A stretch of DNA of 64,000 nt from NCBI GenBank assembly GCA_036426205.1, contig CM071568.1, forward strand, positions 35,629,623 through 35,693,622. Reading direction: 5' to 3'. Positions 1 through 10,136 of this stretch are shown piece by piece. How positions within the stretch are numbered: the first letter of the stretch is position 1; every line of letters begins with the position of its first letter. Under the pieces are notes generated by a model, which did no database searches, was not told the origin of the DNA, and was given only the letters and a program-made list of their open reading frames with translations. This DNA comes from Ascaphus truei (Eukaryota > Chordata > Amphibia > Anura > Ascaphidae). The position numbers were made by a program, and so were the translations under genes.

Positions 1-419
1 TACACCTATCAACACCCATCACTCGTGAGAGCAGGCAAACCACCCATTTTTGAATATACATATGGATATATATTTATATATATTTTTTATTAAATATTTA
101 TATATATATTTTTTATATAATTTTTCATATATATTTTTATATTTAATAATAATTATCCTTTATACCTTTTGTTTTTTTTATCAAGTGATTAAGACCCCCA
201 TCACCAACTTAAAGACCTCACATAATCCTCATTTCCTTATATATGTATTCCTCATACACAATTAAATATTAACAAATATCCACTTCATCATCTCCTAATC
301 ACCCCCTTCAAAACCGGCTGAATGCTCCCTTATGTATACTGATGGATTCCTCGTTAGTGACAAGTGCAGACCGCGTAGTAACAAATGTTTTTAATTAGAT
401 TCTATTATATGCGCTATAT

Positions 420-800
420 AAGGATGTAGACTAGTAGAGGGCAGTACACTCCTGACGAAGCCACGCACTCTTTGGCGAAACGCATAGAGTGGTATCCGCC
501 TACTGGGAGAGAGAGCAGGGACGAAGAACGGGAGCCCACCGCCGGAAGTGACGTATCGGGACTGCACCGGAAGTGACATACCGGAGTCCACAGGACGCGA
601 TCAGACGGCGCGCTTCAGAAGGGATACACCGCAACCAACGTGCAGCGTAGAGATTGGAGTCTCCAACATCTGAGCACCCGGGAGGGGGCTGAGAGGGATC
701 ATCCAGCGGAGCAGTATCCCACGCATCGTATGCGCACCAAAGGTGGTGGGTGAGCCCTAAGATCCACAGTCTACCCTCTTCCATCACAATCAATGTGATA
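420..800 (+). mobile_element. Penelope-type 3' tail with hammerhead-like core
   Basis: A block with the layout of Penelope-like element tails: a TATA-like stretch (tatataagg near 415), then CTGACGA at 452-458, a GCC...GGC hairpin and GAAA at 477-480, followed by a GC-rich segment. CTGANGA-hairpin-GAAA is the conserved core of hammerhead ribozymes, and Penelope-like elements are known to carry them. No reverse transcriptase or endonuclease reading frame lies next to it, so it is a detached tail. Stem III and a cleavage triplet were not demonstrated. Confidence 0.5.
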
Positions 801-829
801 CATGCCTGATTATATTGTTTTTATTGTAA

Positions 830-1770
830 GTGTGCATTTTAAGTTTCATAAAGTAAAACCCTTTTACATTACTGGTCTGCACTATGTATACTCTCTTTCC
901 CTCCACACATATGCTGTCCTGCTGAGAGTGAAGTCTGCACCTTATCTAGAATCTACAGATCCAGTCCACTGAGACCATTGTGTCAAACTGCCTGTTTTCT
1001 ATTTGAATCCTGTGAGTAGGCAACACTTATGAGCCAAGATACACGATAACTCTAACCCACTCAGTATCAAACTGTCTGCACTTATATTGTGTTTCTTTTA
1101 TATTTTCATTTTCCTCCCATGCTCCCCCTGGATCACGTACGAATTTGCACAACCTGAGGGACAAGTAGAACCAGTCCCTAACCAGCTGGGTCGAGCAGGG
1201 TTTTTTTGTACACCTTCATATATTTATTCACGAATTTATCACGTGTGCACCATTATTTATGTTGCTTATATGTATTTCTTGTATCAATAGATCAAAGAAT
1301 TATTCACTGCACATTGATAGTGAACACTAGTAGAGTTAGCGCTTTATATTCACTATAACACAGTGCAATACTGCAATGCCATGTAAAAACTCAGGGGGGC
1401 GTTTGCGAGCTGTTGTCTTGGAAGTCTAATACCTTTGCGGTTCAACCTACGTCAGTACACAGTCTGCGTGTGCGAGCGCAGTAATTTTAAATTTGCATAT
1501 TTAAAGTATACATGCATTTGCAGTGCTGTGCTGCTGTACGGTATGTCACATTTGAAAATTGTTGAAACGCATAGGCATGTATAGTACTGTAACAGTGTCA
1601 CATTTCGGCATATACAGCGCTCTCCCCTCGCTCAGGATAATTAACTGCACTGCAGGATATTTCATCTTCTTATCTTCTGTGCAATGCAGTACATCTCTCC
1701 CACACAATTCCTTGGAACGTGTGTCTGGTTTCAATCACATTCCTGCTTGACAGCAGGAATTTACTGTGCA
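830..1770. other. No gene recognised; AT-rich sequence
   Basis: No coding exon, RNA gene or classifiable repeat was seen. Open frames are short and lack motifs. A TACTGTA 7-mer lies near 1,582. A GCGCTTTATATTCACT stretch near 1,340 resembles Penelope-type flank but is too short to assign. Confidence 0.4.
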
Positions 1771-1774
1771 TGCG

Positions 1775-2940
1775 CCTGTAACTTCGCCCACCACTGCTTG
1801 CATGCCTGAGTGAGTGACCAAATTTTTTTTTACATTTTTTATTGTATATATTTTTTTTTCTCCACAAGAAACTACAAAACTCATCTTACTGTATTACGAT
1901 ATTCAATCTGTGCTGTAGCTTTTGACTGCGACCCTGCACATGGTTGATTTGTGTGCTTTTTACGTACTAAATTTGGGAGTGTATTATTATGATGAACTGC
2001 CTTTTGAAATCAAAGTATGTCTTTAGCTTTGAACTTCATGCAGCTGTACCCTACAGCCCCCTCCCCCACGAATGCTAGCTCAAGGATTTGAAATTCCACG
2101 GAGTCGTTAATTTTCTGAATCTTGCCATTGTGTTCTTAATCCGTCCATAGCCGACCTACAAAGCCTCACTGCGCCTGCGTGTAATCCTTTTAGAGATGGG
2201 AGCTAGCTTCTTACTGCGCATGAGTCACCCAACTCCCCCCTCTCCACAGAGTCGTTAATTTACTGAATCTTGCCATTGTGTTCTGAATCGTCCATAGCCG
2301 ACCTACAAAGCCTCACTGTGCCTGCGTGTAATTCTCTTTGAGATGCGCCTATAACTTCACACACCACTGCTTGCTTGAGTGCCCCCCCCAAAAAATGTAA
2401 TTATGATTTTTAAACTGATATTTTATCCACAAGCCTGCAAAAACAATCTTGATATTACAATATTAAATCTGTGCGTTTGCCTGCACATGGTTGATTTGTG
2501 TGCTTTTATGTACTGTATTTGGGGGGTGAAGGGATCAAATTACAGTATTATGATGAACTGCCTTTTGAAATTACTGTACTCTACAGTACAGTATGTTATT
2601 TCTTTGAACTGCTGCACAACTAATCCTTCATCCCTCCCCCAAGCACACACAAACTCTTATTGACAGACACCTCCACAGAGTCATTCATTTTCTGAAGTTA
2701 GTTAGACATTGTGTTTTTAATCCGTCCCTAGCCGAGCGTCAATCGCCTCACTGCGCCTGCGTGTACTCTAATCCTTTTAGAGATGGGAGCTTGCTGCTTA
2801 CTGCGCATGAGTCACCCAACCCCCTCTCTCCACAGAGTCGTTAATTTTCTGAATATTGCCATTGTATTCTTAATCCATCCATAGCCGACCTACAAAGCCT
2901 CAGTGCGCCTGCGTGTAATCACCCCCCCCCCCAACCCTTT
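1775..2940. repeat. Tandemly duplicated ~560-bp block with ~110-bp sub-repeats
   Basis: The text around 1,780-2,010 (ACCACTGCTTGC, then GCACATGGTTGATTTGTG, then ATGATGAACTGCC) recurs in the same order at about 2,350-2,570. A sub-repeat starting CACAGAGTCGTTAATTT and running through CATAGCCGACCTACAAAGCC occurs at about 2,095, 2,247 and 2,835, with a diverged copy near 2,672. The block is a diverged direct duplication carrying its own shorter module. No coding content was recognised. Confidence 0.7.
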
Positions 2941-3620
2941 GAGGCTTTGTTTACAGTAACGCTTTGGAAAATCCCTTCTCGATTTTGAAATGTAAATTCG
3001 ATTTGCACAGCATTGTGAGAATTGAGAGTTAAAAAAACCATTAACTGATTCATTGGTGTACTGTAGGGGTGGAGGAGGGGGGGCGGTTTGTGGTTGCTGT
3101 AAATGATTATGACTAGCAGGAATGTGAATAAATATTTATTTTATTTTATCAGGAACCAAAAAATACAAATATAAAAATAATCATTAATAATACATAATGC
3201 AGTCTTTATTAAGTTCTTTTGGCAGATTGAAATTGGATAAACATTTAGAAAACATTTCTAAAACTTGGGGAAACATGAATAATGCACATTTATAAGAATA
3301 TTATTTAATAATATATACTGTAATGTATAATATACATACGTTCTTTAATAAAGGAGATGTTGCGTTTTGTATATTTTATGAATAAAAAATATGTTTTTAG
3401 AACATGTGACTGTAAAACATACTGACTGACTGTAAATGTTTTTACTTTCTGTACATAAATGTTTCCACTAGCAGTAAACCATACACCTGTTGATGTTTTG
3501 AATTGCTGTGCACTTAAAATGTTTCTACATTGTACAGTATTTGTAAATAAATGTTTTTGTACTTACTATACCAATAAAAGAACATGTTGATTTGTTTTAC
3601 ATTGTTCCATTTGCTCCTTT
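2941..3620. other. No gene recognised; AT-rich sequence
   Basis: AT-rich with a poly-C run at about 2,922-2,932 at its edge and several TACTGTA/TACAGTA 7-mers. No motif-bearing open frame was seen. Confidence 0.4.
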
Positions 3621-3734
3621 GCTACTGTAACAAAATACAGTGTTTCTAGAATGTACACTACTGTCCAGGCATACTGTACTGTATACTGTAGGCATGCTCA
3701 GTACAAGAGTATTAAAAAAATAGAAGACACATAC

Positions 3735-4110
3735 TGCTGCGGCCAACTTCATTGTTGCATTTGCCTGTCTTGTCCCGCGGCTGTTTTTGGGCTGGCGCCA
3801 AACTTGGCCGCGCACCAGCCCATCTTCCCCACATCTTCCCTCCCCCCTTCCCCTCGCGACCCCGTTGCTGTTCCGCTCCGCTCCACGCGCTGGATTTCTC
3901 GCATACCCCCTTACCTTCAGCCTCCTTTGGGGATGCCTGGCGTCTTTGGGATGCCTGGCGTCTTCGGGCTGCCTGGTGTCTTCAGGGATGCCTGGCGCAC
4001 GTGATCGGCGCCAGGCTGTCGCGCGGCACTCTGCAAAAAAAAAATAACCGCGTGTGCCCCCACATCGCGGTGGCGGCCGCTGAAGACTCAGCTCGGCCGC
4101 CACTGTACTG
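3735..4110. mobile_element. GC-rich element related to the hairpin-ended family (third, diverged copy)
   Basis: Starts with ACTGCTGCGGCC and has GCATTTGCC in the same subterminal position as the copies at 10,452-10,812 and 13,741-14,098. The interior is GC-rich and contains a short tandem array (GGATGCCTGGCGTCTT, about 3,930-3,990). The interior otherwise differs from the two better copies, so membership is provisional. Two long open frames across it follow from GC richness and look non-coding. Confidence 0.4.
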
Positions 4111-4514
4111 TACTGTACTGAATGTACTGGCACTGTATAGAAGACACATACTGTATGTACAGTACTGTAATACATGTAGAATAAATGCATAGTTTTTATT
4201 TTTTCGGGTTTATTTCACAGTTTACTGTATATAAAAAAGAATTGTATACTGTACGGCTGGAAAACATCAGCATACTGTTTCAGGTACAGTATTCTATCCT
4301 AATCAATAACAACGGCCACCACATTGTAGACTCCGGTACGTGGGTTTTTAAATCCGATTCAGCAATGTGCAGGCATTGTTACACAAAGCGATATTATCCA
4401 TCGAAATCCTTCCATTAGCCGTTTTCTTATCTGAGGAAAAACAAAAAGAAAAGTTTTACTGTAATGGTCAGCCCCCTAAAGAAGTTCCCAGCCAGTCCCA
4501 CCAATAATTTTCTC

Positions 4515-4532
4515 GGGGGGGGGGGGGGGGGG
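4515..4532 (+). repeat. G18 homopolymer run
   Basis: Eighteen consecutive G residues, immediately followed by two GCATGCGC palindromes (near 4,550 and 4,602). It may be prone to length error in sequencing. It lies about 250 bp downstream (in transcription sense) of the forkhead exon's donor site. Confidence 0.9.
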
Positions 4533-4776
4533 CGTCTCCTGTTCACATGCGCATGCGCCTACCGTCGATGTAATGACACGCATATGCGTTTCAAGAAGGT
4601 TCCAATGCGCATGCGCCTAGCGTTCCACCAATTGTTCAGTATCTGCAGCACAGTACTGGAGAAGCCGCTCAGCCAATAATATTGTTTACAGGAGAATCGC
4701 TTGACTTTTGAATCGCGTCGATATTGATACTGTATTATCAAAATAATAAAAACACAGAAAATAATACGGCAACAAT

Positions 4777-4782
4777 ACTCAC
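4777..4782 (-). promoter_or_regulatory. Splice donor GTGAGT ending the forkhead exon
   Basis: On the minus strand the open tail frame reads CTATG|GTGAGTATTG, a consensus vertebrate 5' splice site. It supports the exon end at 4,783 rather than the stop at 4,931. Confidence 0.5.
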
Positions 4783-5374
4783 CATAGAATTTCCCATTCA
4801 GCTGGCGCCGGCGCCGGGCCACTGTCAGTCCAGTGTTCTTGATCATCTACGTCGATAGTTTGCAGCGGGACTAGTACACCTGTAGTGAGCTGATGAGGCT
4901 GGAAATTGCTTAGGTACATGCAAGCTTGATCTAAACTGCACGCGAAATCCGGCTCAGGCTTGCTGGATAGACAGCAAGGGTTGTCACTGACGGTGGGACC
5001 GTTATTGGAAGCCGGTGCTGGTGCATAGCTTGGCAGCGACTGTCGTTTCTAGTTGGTTTTAACACGACCTTTCGCCTTTTGCCGTCTGCTTGATCATAGA
5101 CACAGGAAAAAGCCAGGGATACACACCAATACCCTCCAACAAATTGTGGCTCAATACGATAAAAACAGGGATCGCTACATAACCTTTTCCTTATTGCACG
5201 CTTCCACGTATGAGGAGCTGGTGAAAATTTGTAAAAGTCATAGTTTTCGATAAAATACTGATAAATTTGAACAACTGTTGCCATCTTATCATCTGTTGCA
5301 TTAATCGCGGCCAATATCAAATACACGTAACTTTTGTCGGGTTTTTGGAAAACGGGCTGCACTTGAACACTCAT
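4783..5374 (-). pseudogene. Forkhead (winged-helix) domain exon, divergent and frameshifted
   Basis: The ATG at 5,374 (context GCCCGCCATGA) opens a 147-residue frame. Residues 11-106 follow the forkhead fold order: KPDKSYVYLI for helix 1, QIYQYFIENYDFYK for helix 2, a Trp-led recognition helix (W57 to L65), CFYRIEP, GGYW, then a basic GKRRK tail. In known forkhead proteins the recognition helix carries Asn and His that contact DNA; here they are replaced by Arg and Lys, so normal site recognition is doubtful. The frame ends at 4,931, but a second minus frame from about 5,050 to 4,783 is open, Ser/Pro-rich then acidic, and runs into a perfect donor (GTGAGT, 4,782-4,777), which suggests one indel near 5,055. 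An NRF1-like palindrome (TGCGCATGCGC) lies at about 5,550, upstream. It could be a decayed or a fast-evolving forkhead gene; no downstream exon was found. Confidence 0.6.
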
Positions 5375-5544
5375 GGCGGGCGGGTCTCTGGAGAATACTG
5401 TAACCGAAACTGGTCTTTGTCTTTCTTTAAAATGAAAAGCCTAAATTGATACATTTTTGCAACCTCTTCCTTCAGTCTCGAGGCCAAGTTACAATAGCAC
5501 ACTGTGGTATCTTTTTTAAACGAAACACCTGCAAGTTGACACAT

Positions 5545-5560
5545 TACTGAAGCGCATGCG
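5545..5560. promoter_or_regulatory. NRF1-like palindrome upstream of the forkhead exon
   Basis: AGCGCATGCGCATTA matches the NRF1 core (GCGCATGCGC). It lies about 175 bp upstream of the forkhead ATG in minus-strand sense, where a CpG-type promoter could sit. The same palindrome occurs elsewhere in the window, so it is suggestive only. Confidence 0.3.
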
Positions 5561-5879
5561 CATTACAATTCATGAATATCTGCCATCTGGCGGACACGCG
5601 AAGAATTGCAACCTATTAAATCCGAACCATTCTCAATAAACACATCGCCGCAGGTCAACCGCACATGACCCGCGCATGACCCGTGGCTGGGAACGCAAAA
5701 TGAATGCGGCATGCTCCAGGTGAAGTGTGTCGCATTCCAGGAAAAAGCCAGGGAAAAACCGGCGATGTGTTAGACTCAGATGTGCCGCAGCAGTACTCAC
5801 CGACCCAGTGGAGATCCCACCGCATGCCACCATCTGAAAGGGTTACTTTTTTACTTTGGTAGGAATCACTTCACTCAAC

Positions 5880-6106
5880 CTAGTGATTTGGACAGCACTG
5901 GTTTAGCACCCTCTGAAACAGACAAATACGAGCCCGGGAAGAGAGGAGTCAGACAACAGGTCTGCTTCCACACTTCAAAGTTTATTCAGTTGTGCCCCGA
6001 CATTTATACAGATAACCAAGGGCATGTTAATACATAACAGCTAGCAGATTATATTCACCCTTTCAATCCCTGAGACTTGTAGAGATGACATATAATTTTA
6101 ACCCCT
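5880..6106. other. Unassigned segment abutting the LINE 3' side
   Basis: No open frame or known repeat motif was recognised. It replaces the expected continuation of the LINE, so it is either another insertion or a rearrangement boundary. Confidence 0.35.
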
Positions 6107-7500
6107 TCATACACCTAGTTTGGCATAGGTTTTGGATGTCAGGGTATCAATGTGCAATCCGAATGTTAAGTGGGAGTCAAACCATACGACCAGGTATTTA
6201 AAACTAGTAACAGGAGTTAGGGTGGTGTTAGCGTTGGTTCTGATCTGGAGCTCAGTCACTTGAAGCTTTAAACATTTAGTCTTGGTCCCAAATACCATAG
6301 TTACAGTCTTGTCAGTGTTTTAAAACAGTTTGTTTTGGGAAATCCAGTTTTCGAGCCTCAAAAATTCAGATGGAAGTATGTGTTGAAGGTCAGAGAGGCT
6401 ATGGCTGTGTGCATATAGGATTATGTCACCTGCATACATGTGTATTGAAGCTTCTTTACAAGCTGGGGGAAGATCATTGATGAACACTGAGACGAATAGG
6501 GCCCCAGAACAGGGCCTTGCGAGATGCGATAGGTGATATCCAGGAGGTTAGAGTTACTGATTCAGCGGCCGTTATTCGAACACTTCACTCATCATGTACA
6601 TCGGAATCCCGATTTGAAACCGCGGGATGAATTCCAGCCTTCCCGCACTAAGATGCGAGCGTGGCGAGTGCAGAAAAACGAATTTTAATGTTCTGGCTTT
6701 TAAAACATGAAATTGACACAGTAGCACAGTAGCACAGTATTGTACACATTACAATTCATCCATTTTATTGCAAACGAAGATAGAGAATCCATGAAATTCA
6801 AACAAAACATCCACGATTAGCGCGGGTGCCTGGGGCGATTGGCCGCGTTCATGCTGCGTGGGGAACAGCAGAGGACTCAAAATCGGCGCCGTGATGTGTT
6901 CGAATAACTGCCGCTGCATCAGTAGAGCCTGAGTTGGACACATGTTGGGATCTACCAGATAGGTAGGATTGAAACCAGTTTAAAGCATGCTTCCCTATTC
7001 CAGAGCTCTGGAGTTTGTTAAGCAGGATAGCATGATCAACTTTTTCAAAAATCTTTGCAAAATCTAGGAATATTGCACCAGTGAGTTGACCCCTTTCCAT
7101 TCCACACTTGATTTAATTGCAAACTTTTAGCAGGGTAGTTAAGGTAGAGTGTTTGGGGCGAAAGCCAGATTGGTATTGGCTAGGGAAATTTGTCTTGGTA
7201 TAGTAATCGCTTATTTGGGAGTAGACAAATTTTTCTATGTCTTTGGATAGGATTGGGAGAAGGGAGATAGTGTTTTTTCCCCACTTTTGAAGATTGGAAC
7301 AACTCTGGCAGTTTTCCAGGTCTTAGGGACATGGCCTGCAGACAGGATAGAGTTGACTATGGAAGCAATTGGTTTGGCAATTGCTGGGGCACCAAGTCTT
7401 AGGAACCTAGATTGTAGTAAGTCAGGTCCACATTGGCTGCTTAGTTTTAATTTGAGGAGCGCTTGTGTAATCTCCCCTTCGGATACTGGGCCAAATTGTG
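6107..7500 (-). mobile_element. CR1/L2-type LINE reverse-transcriptase fragment, split by a MITE
   Basis: Read on the minus strand from about 7,500, the frames encode an RT N-terminal segment (CGPDLLQSRFLRLGAPAIA, then TWKTARVVPIFKSG), the block AIFLDFAKIFEKVDHAILLN (about 7,060) and WFQSYLSGR (about 6,970). After the insertion come SQGPVLGP (about 6,520) and SFKYLVVWFDSHLTF (about 6,200). These are the order and spacing of the RT of CR1/L2-group non-LTR retrotransposons. It is frameshifted, 5'-truncated, ends at about 6,107, and is interrupted at 6,563-6,916. Domain identity is firm; the exact clade is inferred. Confidence 0.8.
6563..6916. mobile_element. MITE, copy 1 (TIR CAGCGGC...), inside the LINE
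   Basis: A 354-bp element with inverted ends CAGCGGCCGTTATTCGAACA and, reverse-complemented from the right end, CAGCGGCAGTTATTCGAACA. A second copy sits at 26,579-26,913 with the same internal order (GTACATCGGAAT, CAGTAGCACAGTAGCACAG, GCGGGTGCCTGGGGCGATTG). It splits the LINE RT between the GSTD and SQGPVLGP segments, which proves insertion. A clear target duplication could not be read. Confidence 0.8.
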
Positions 7501-8118
7501 TTTTAATTTAATTTAATTTAAAAAAAAAAAAGCCAAAAAAGAAATGATGTTGTTTTAAAAGCTTGATTTGCTGTGTTTTAAATTAATTTGGCTATGCTGC
7601 TATGTTTAAATGTGTGTATAATGTATTTTAAAATTAGATAGATGTAATTGTTGCTATTGTATGGTGTACTTTAGGTCAGGGTGAGGCTTGCTTTTGTATA
7701 TTGTATTCTTGTTGGTACTTATATTTTTTCACAGGATAACTTGTTCTGTTCAACGCTTGAATTAGTTAATTGTTTAATTGTTAGGGATGGAATGTAAATT
7801 GTTTAGGGATGTAATTAATGAATGCTAGTTGATTTATGTTTACTGAATTGGTTTAAATAGTATACTTGTTTGGATGTATTGGTATTTTGTTTGGAATATG
7901 TTATTGTTAACATTCATTTGCAGAATGTATATGGTGCATAGATTGTATGCATCATATATACAATATAAATGCAATGTTTTGATTGTCATTTGAGGTTTTT
8001 TATTGGCATTTGAGGATTTTGATCGGAAGATCAGATTGGATTATTAAAGGAAATTGATTTTATTGTAGTGTGTCTGTAGGTGGTATTTGTAGTACAGCAT
8101 GTTTTTGATAACCCTTCT

Positions 8119-8297
8119 ACATTTATTTGGATAATCAAAAAATAAATAGATGATACCGTTCTGTGGCTAACGAAAGCTTTTATTTGTGCGAGCTTTCGAG
8201 ATACACTGATCTCTTCGATCAGTTGTATCTCGAAAGCTCGCACAAAAAAAGCATTTTGTTAGCCACAGAACGGTATCATCTATTTATTTTTGATTAT
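8119..8297. repeat. Near-perfect palindrome of a Penelope-type end
   Basis: Two arms of about 85-90 bp (AAATAGATGATACCG...GAGCTTTCGAGATAC and its complement) meet at about 8,213. On the minus strand the centre reads CTGATCGAAGAGATC...GATCT..CTCGAAAGC: a CTGAT(C)GA core, a GAGAT/ATCTC stem and GAAA, a hammerhead-like arrangement. Head-to-head terminal copies are typical of Penelope-like elements. It adjoins an AT microsatellite at 8,330-8,470. Confidence 0.65.
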
Positions 8298-8329
8298 TGA
8301 GCTCGGGTAACACGGTACTGATCCACTAC

Positions 8330-8380
8330 ATGTATATATTATATAGTATATATGTTATTATATTATCTGTATATATTCTA

Positions 8381-8418
<38 letters not shown>

Positions 8419-8470
8419 ATATATATATATCTGTATATATAAATATATCTGTATATATATATATATAGTT
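8330..8470. repeat. (TA)n microsatellite
   Basis: Long imperfect TA run with occasional CTG interruptions. The homologous position of composite element C (42,045-42,290) is also an AT run next to a Penelope-type end. Confidence 0.9.
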
Positions 8471-9718
8471 GCATGATGAAGCCATGGTACAAATGAATGG
8501 GTGAAGGGTGGGTATCGGGCCAGTGTGGCTTAACCCCTTAATTACCTTTGCGGTTATTACCCGATAAGGTGTTTAAGGGGTTAATTGATATCTGAATGTG
8601 ATTGCAATGTATTGGCTATGTATTTTGTGGGCAAAGAAAGACAAGGATGTTTCTGGCGACGGGGGCTTCTTATTTATGAGGTCAGTAGTACTTTATTTAT
8701 TTTAATATGCTAGTTAATGTGTTTAATAATGGGCAAATAATCTATTATCCCTATCTGGATTATAGTTATTTTGCACATTATTGTACTGTAGGTGTTGGGG
8801 GAGGTATGTATTGAATGTATAGGCCAGGTTTATTTTTTTTACATTCAGGGTTGGTTTCTTGGGTCTGCATGAGACCTCTGGAGACCACCTGAGGTCTCCT
8901 CGGGTATCTCATGGGCATCAGGCTGGTGGTTCCATGGGTGACAACTGCGGGGATGAAGTGGTGGCCTCACATCTTTGGGGGCACCGCGGACCCGTAGTCT
9001 GCAGGGATGAAGCGGTGGTCCCACATCTGTGGGGGCACCGCAGACCCATAGGTGCGGGGATGAAGCGGTGGTCCCACATCCATGGGGGCACCGCGGACCC
9101 ATAGTGAGCACTCATGAGTTCCCCAGACCCCCGTGAGAACCACCCAAGGCCCCGCAGACACCTGTGGGTCTGACCCGGGGCTCCCAGACATCTGCGGGCC
9201 TACCGTGGGGACCCAATTGTGGCCCACGGTGACCCAAGGAGACCACCTGGGGGCCATGGCGTTTGGGGGGACCCACCAACAGGCCTCCAGAACCTGTGTG
9301 AAACAAGTTGCTGGTACCCTGTAGGTCTATCAGGTGCCCCGCCAGCCCGCCGGGGACTCACGTGGGGCTGGGGTATGAACCCTGTATGTAAAAGGATAAA
9401 TCATGTATTTATGGGGGTGCACAGGGAGTGGGTAATGTATTTAATAAATAGAATGATGCTTATTGTGGGGAAGTGTATTGTTTTTATTCTTGGTACTGGG
9501 GGTGGGAGGCGGGGGTACTGGCCCAAAGGGTATGTGGGTAGGCCTCCCTTGTGGGTAGTGGGTGAGGGTGGTTAGTGTGGGAGGGTATGTAGGCCTCCCG
9601 AGTGGTGGGTGAGGGTGGGTTAACCCCTTAATGACTGTAGCGGTTAATAACTGCTATTGTGATTAAGGCGTTAGGGGACATAAAATTGGATGTTTTCATT
9701 CTTGTGTCTGTTTTGCAG

Positions 9719-9780
9719 CACCGGAGGGGCATGGGAAGGAGGAAGATGAGGATGGCCTTCATCGCGGCAGCCGGACATGG
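9719..9780 (+). other. Exon-like unit of element A with acceptor and donor
   Basis: Bounded by TGTTTTGCAG on the left and GTGAGTGC on the right, 62 nt long. It starts CACCGGAGGGGCATGGG and contains GATGAGGATGGCCTTCATCG, shared with the units in B, C and D. Two forward frames are open; one gives an acidic DEDGLHR string. The splice-site context is conserved across copies. It could be a captured exon or a relic of a transposon gene. Confidence 0.55.
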
Positions 9781-10136
9781 GTGAGTGCTATATGTATTTA
9801 ATGTATTGATTGATGTTTATGTATTTAAAATGGGCACATTCACTATTAACCATTTGTGGATAATAGTCATTGTGCCCATTAATGTACTGTATGTGTTAAG
9901 GGGGGGGTTATTTATTTAGAAGTATGTATGTTTTTTGACAATAATTTGGGGGGGGCACATAGTTGTTACTGCAGGCCTGCGGGTAACACCCGAGGGCTCC
10001 CGCCGGCCTATAGTATCATTGATGTGCATATATGTGTATGTTATAGGTTATAGGGGTTGTTGGGGTACTATATATACATATTGGGACAGACTCGATGTCA
10101 TTGACTCCACCCCTGTCCAGTATCGACTCCACCCCC

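Noticed and set aside
3597..4190. 197-codon minus-strand open frame
   Set aside because: It lies in a GC-rich repeat, is open in several frames at once, and has no domain.
4931..5374. Taking the 147-codon forkhead frame as a complete protein
   Set aside because: The alternative frame downstream is more protein-like and ends at a consensus splice donor, so the stop at 4,931 is probably the result of an indel.
8760..8800. GTACTGTA in elements A, B and D as lineage-specific footprints
   Set aside because: It is present in several copies at the same place, so it is ancestral to the family and not informative.
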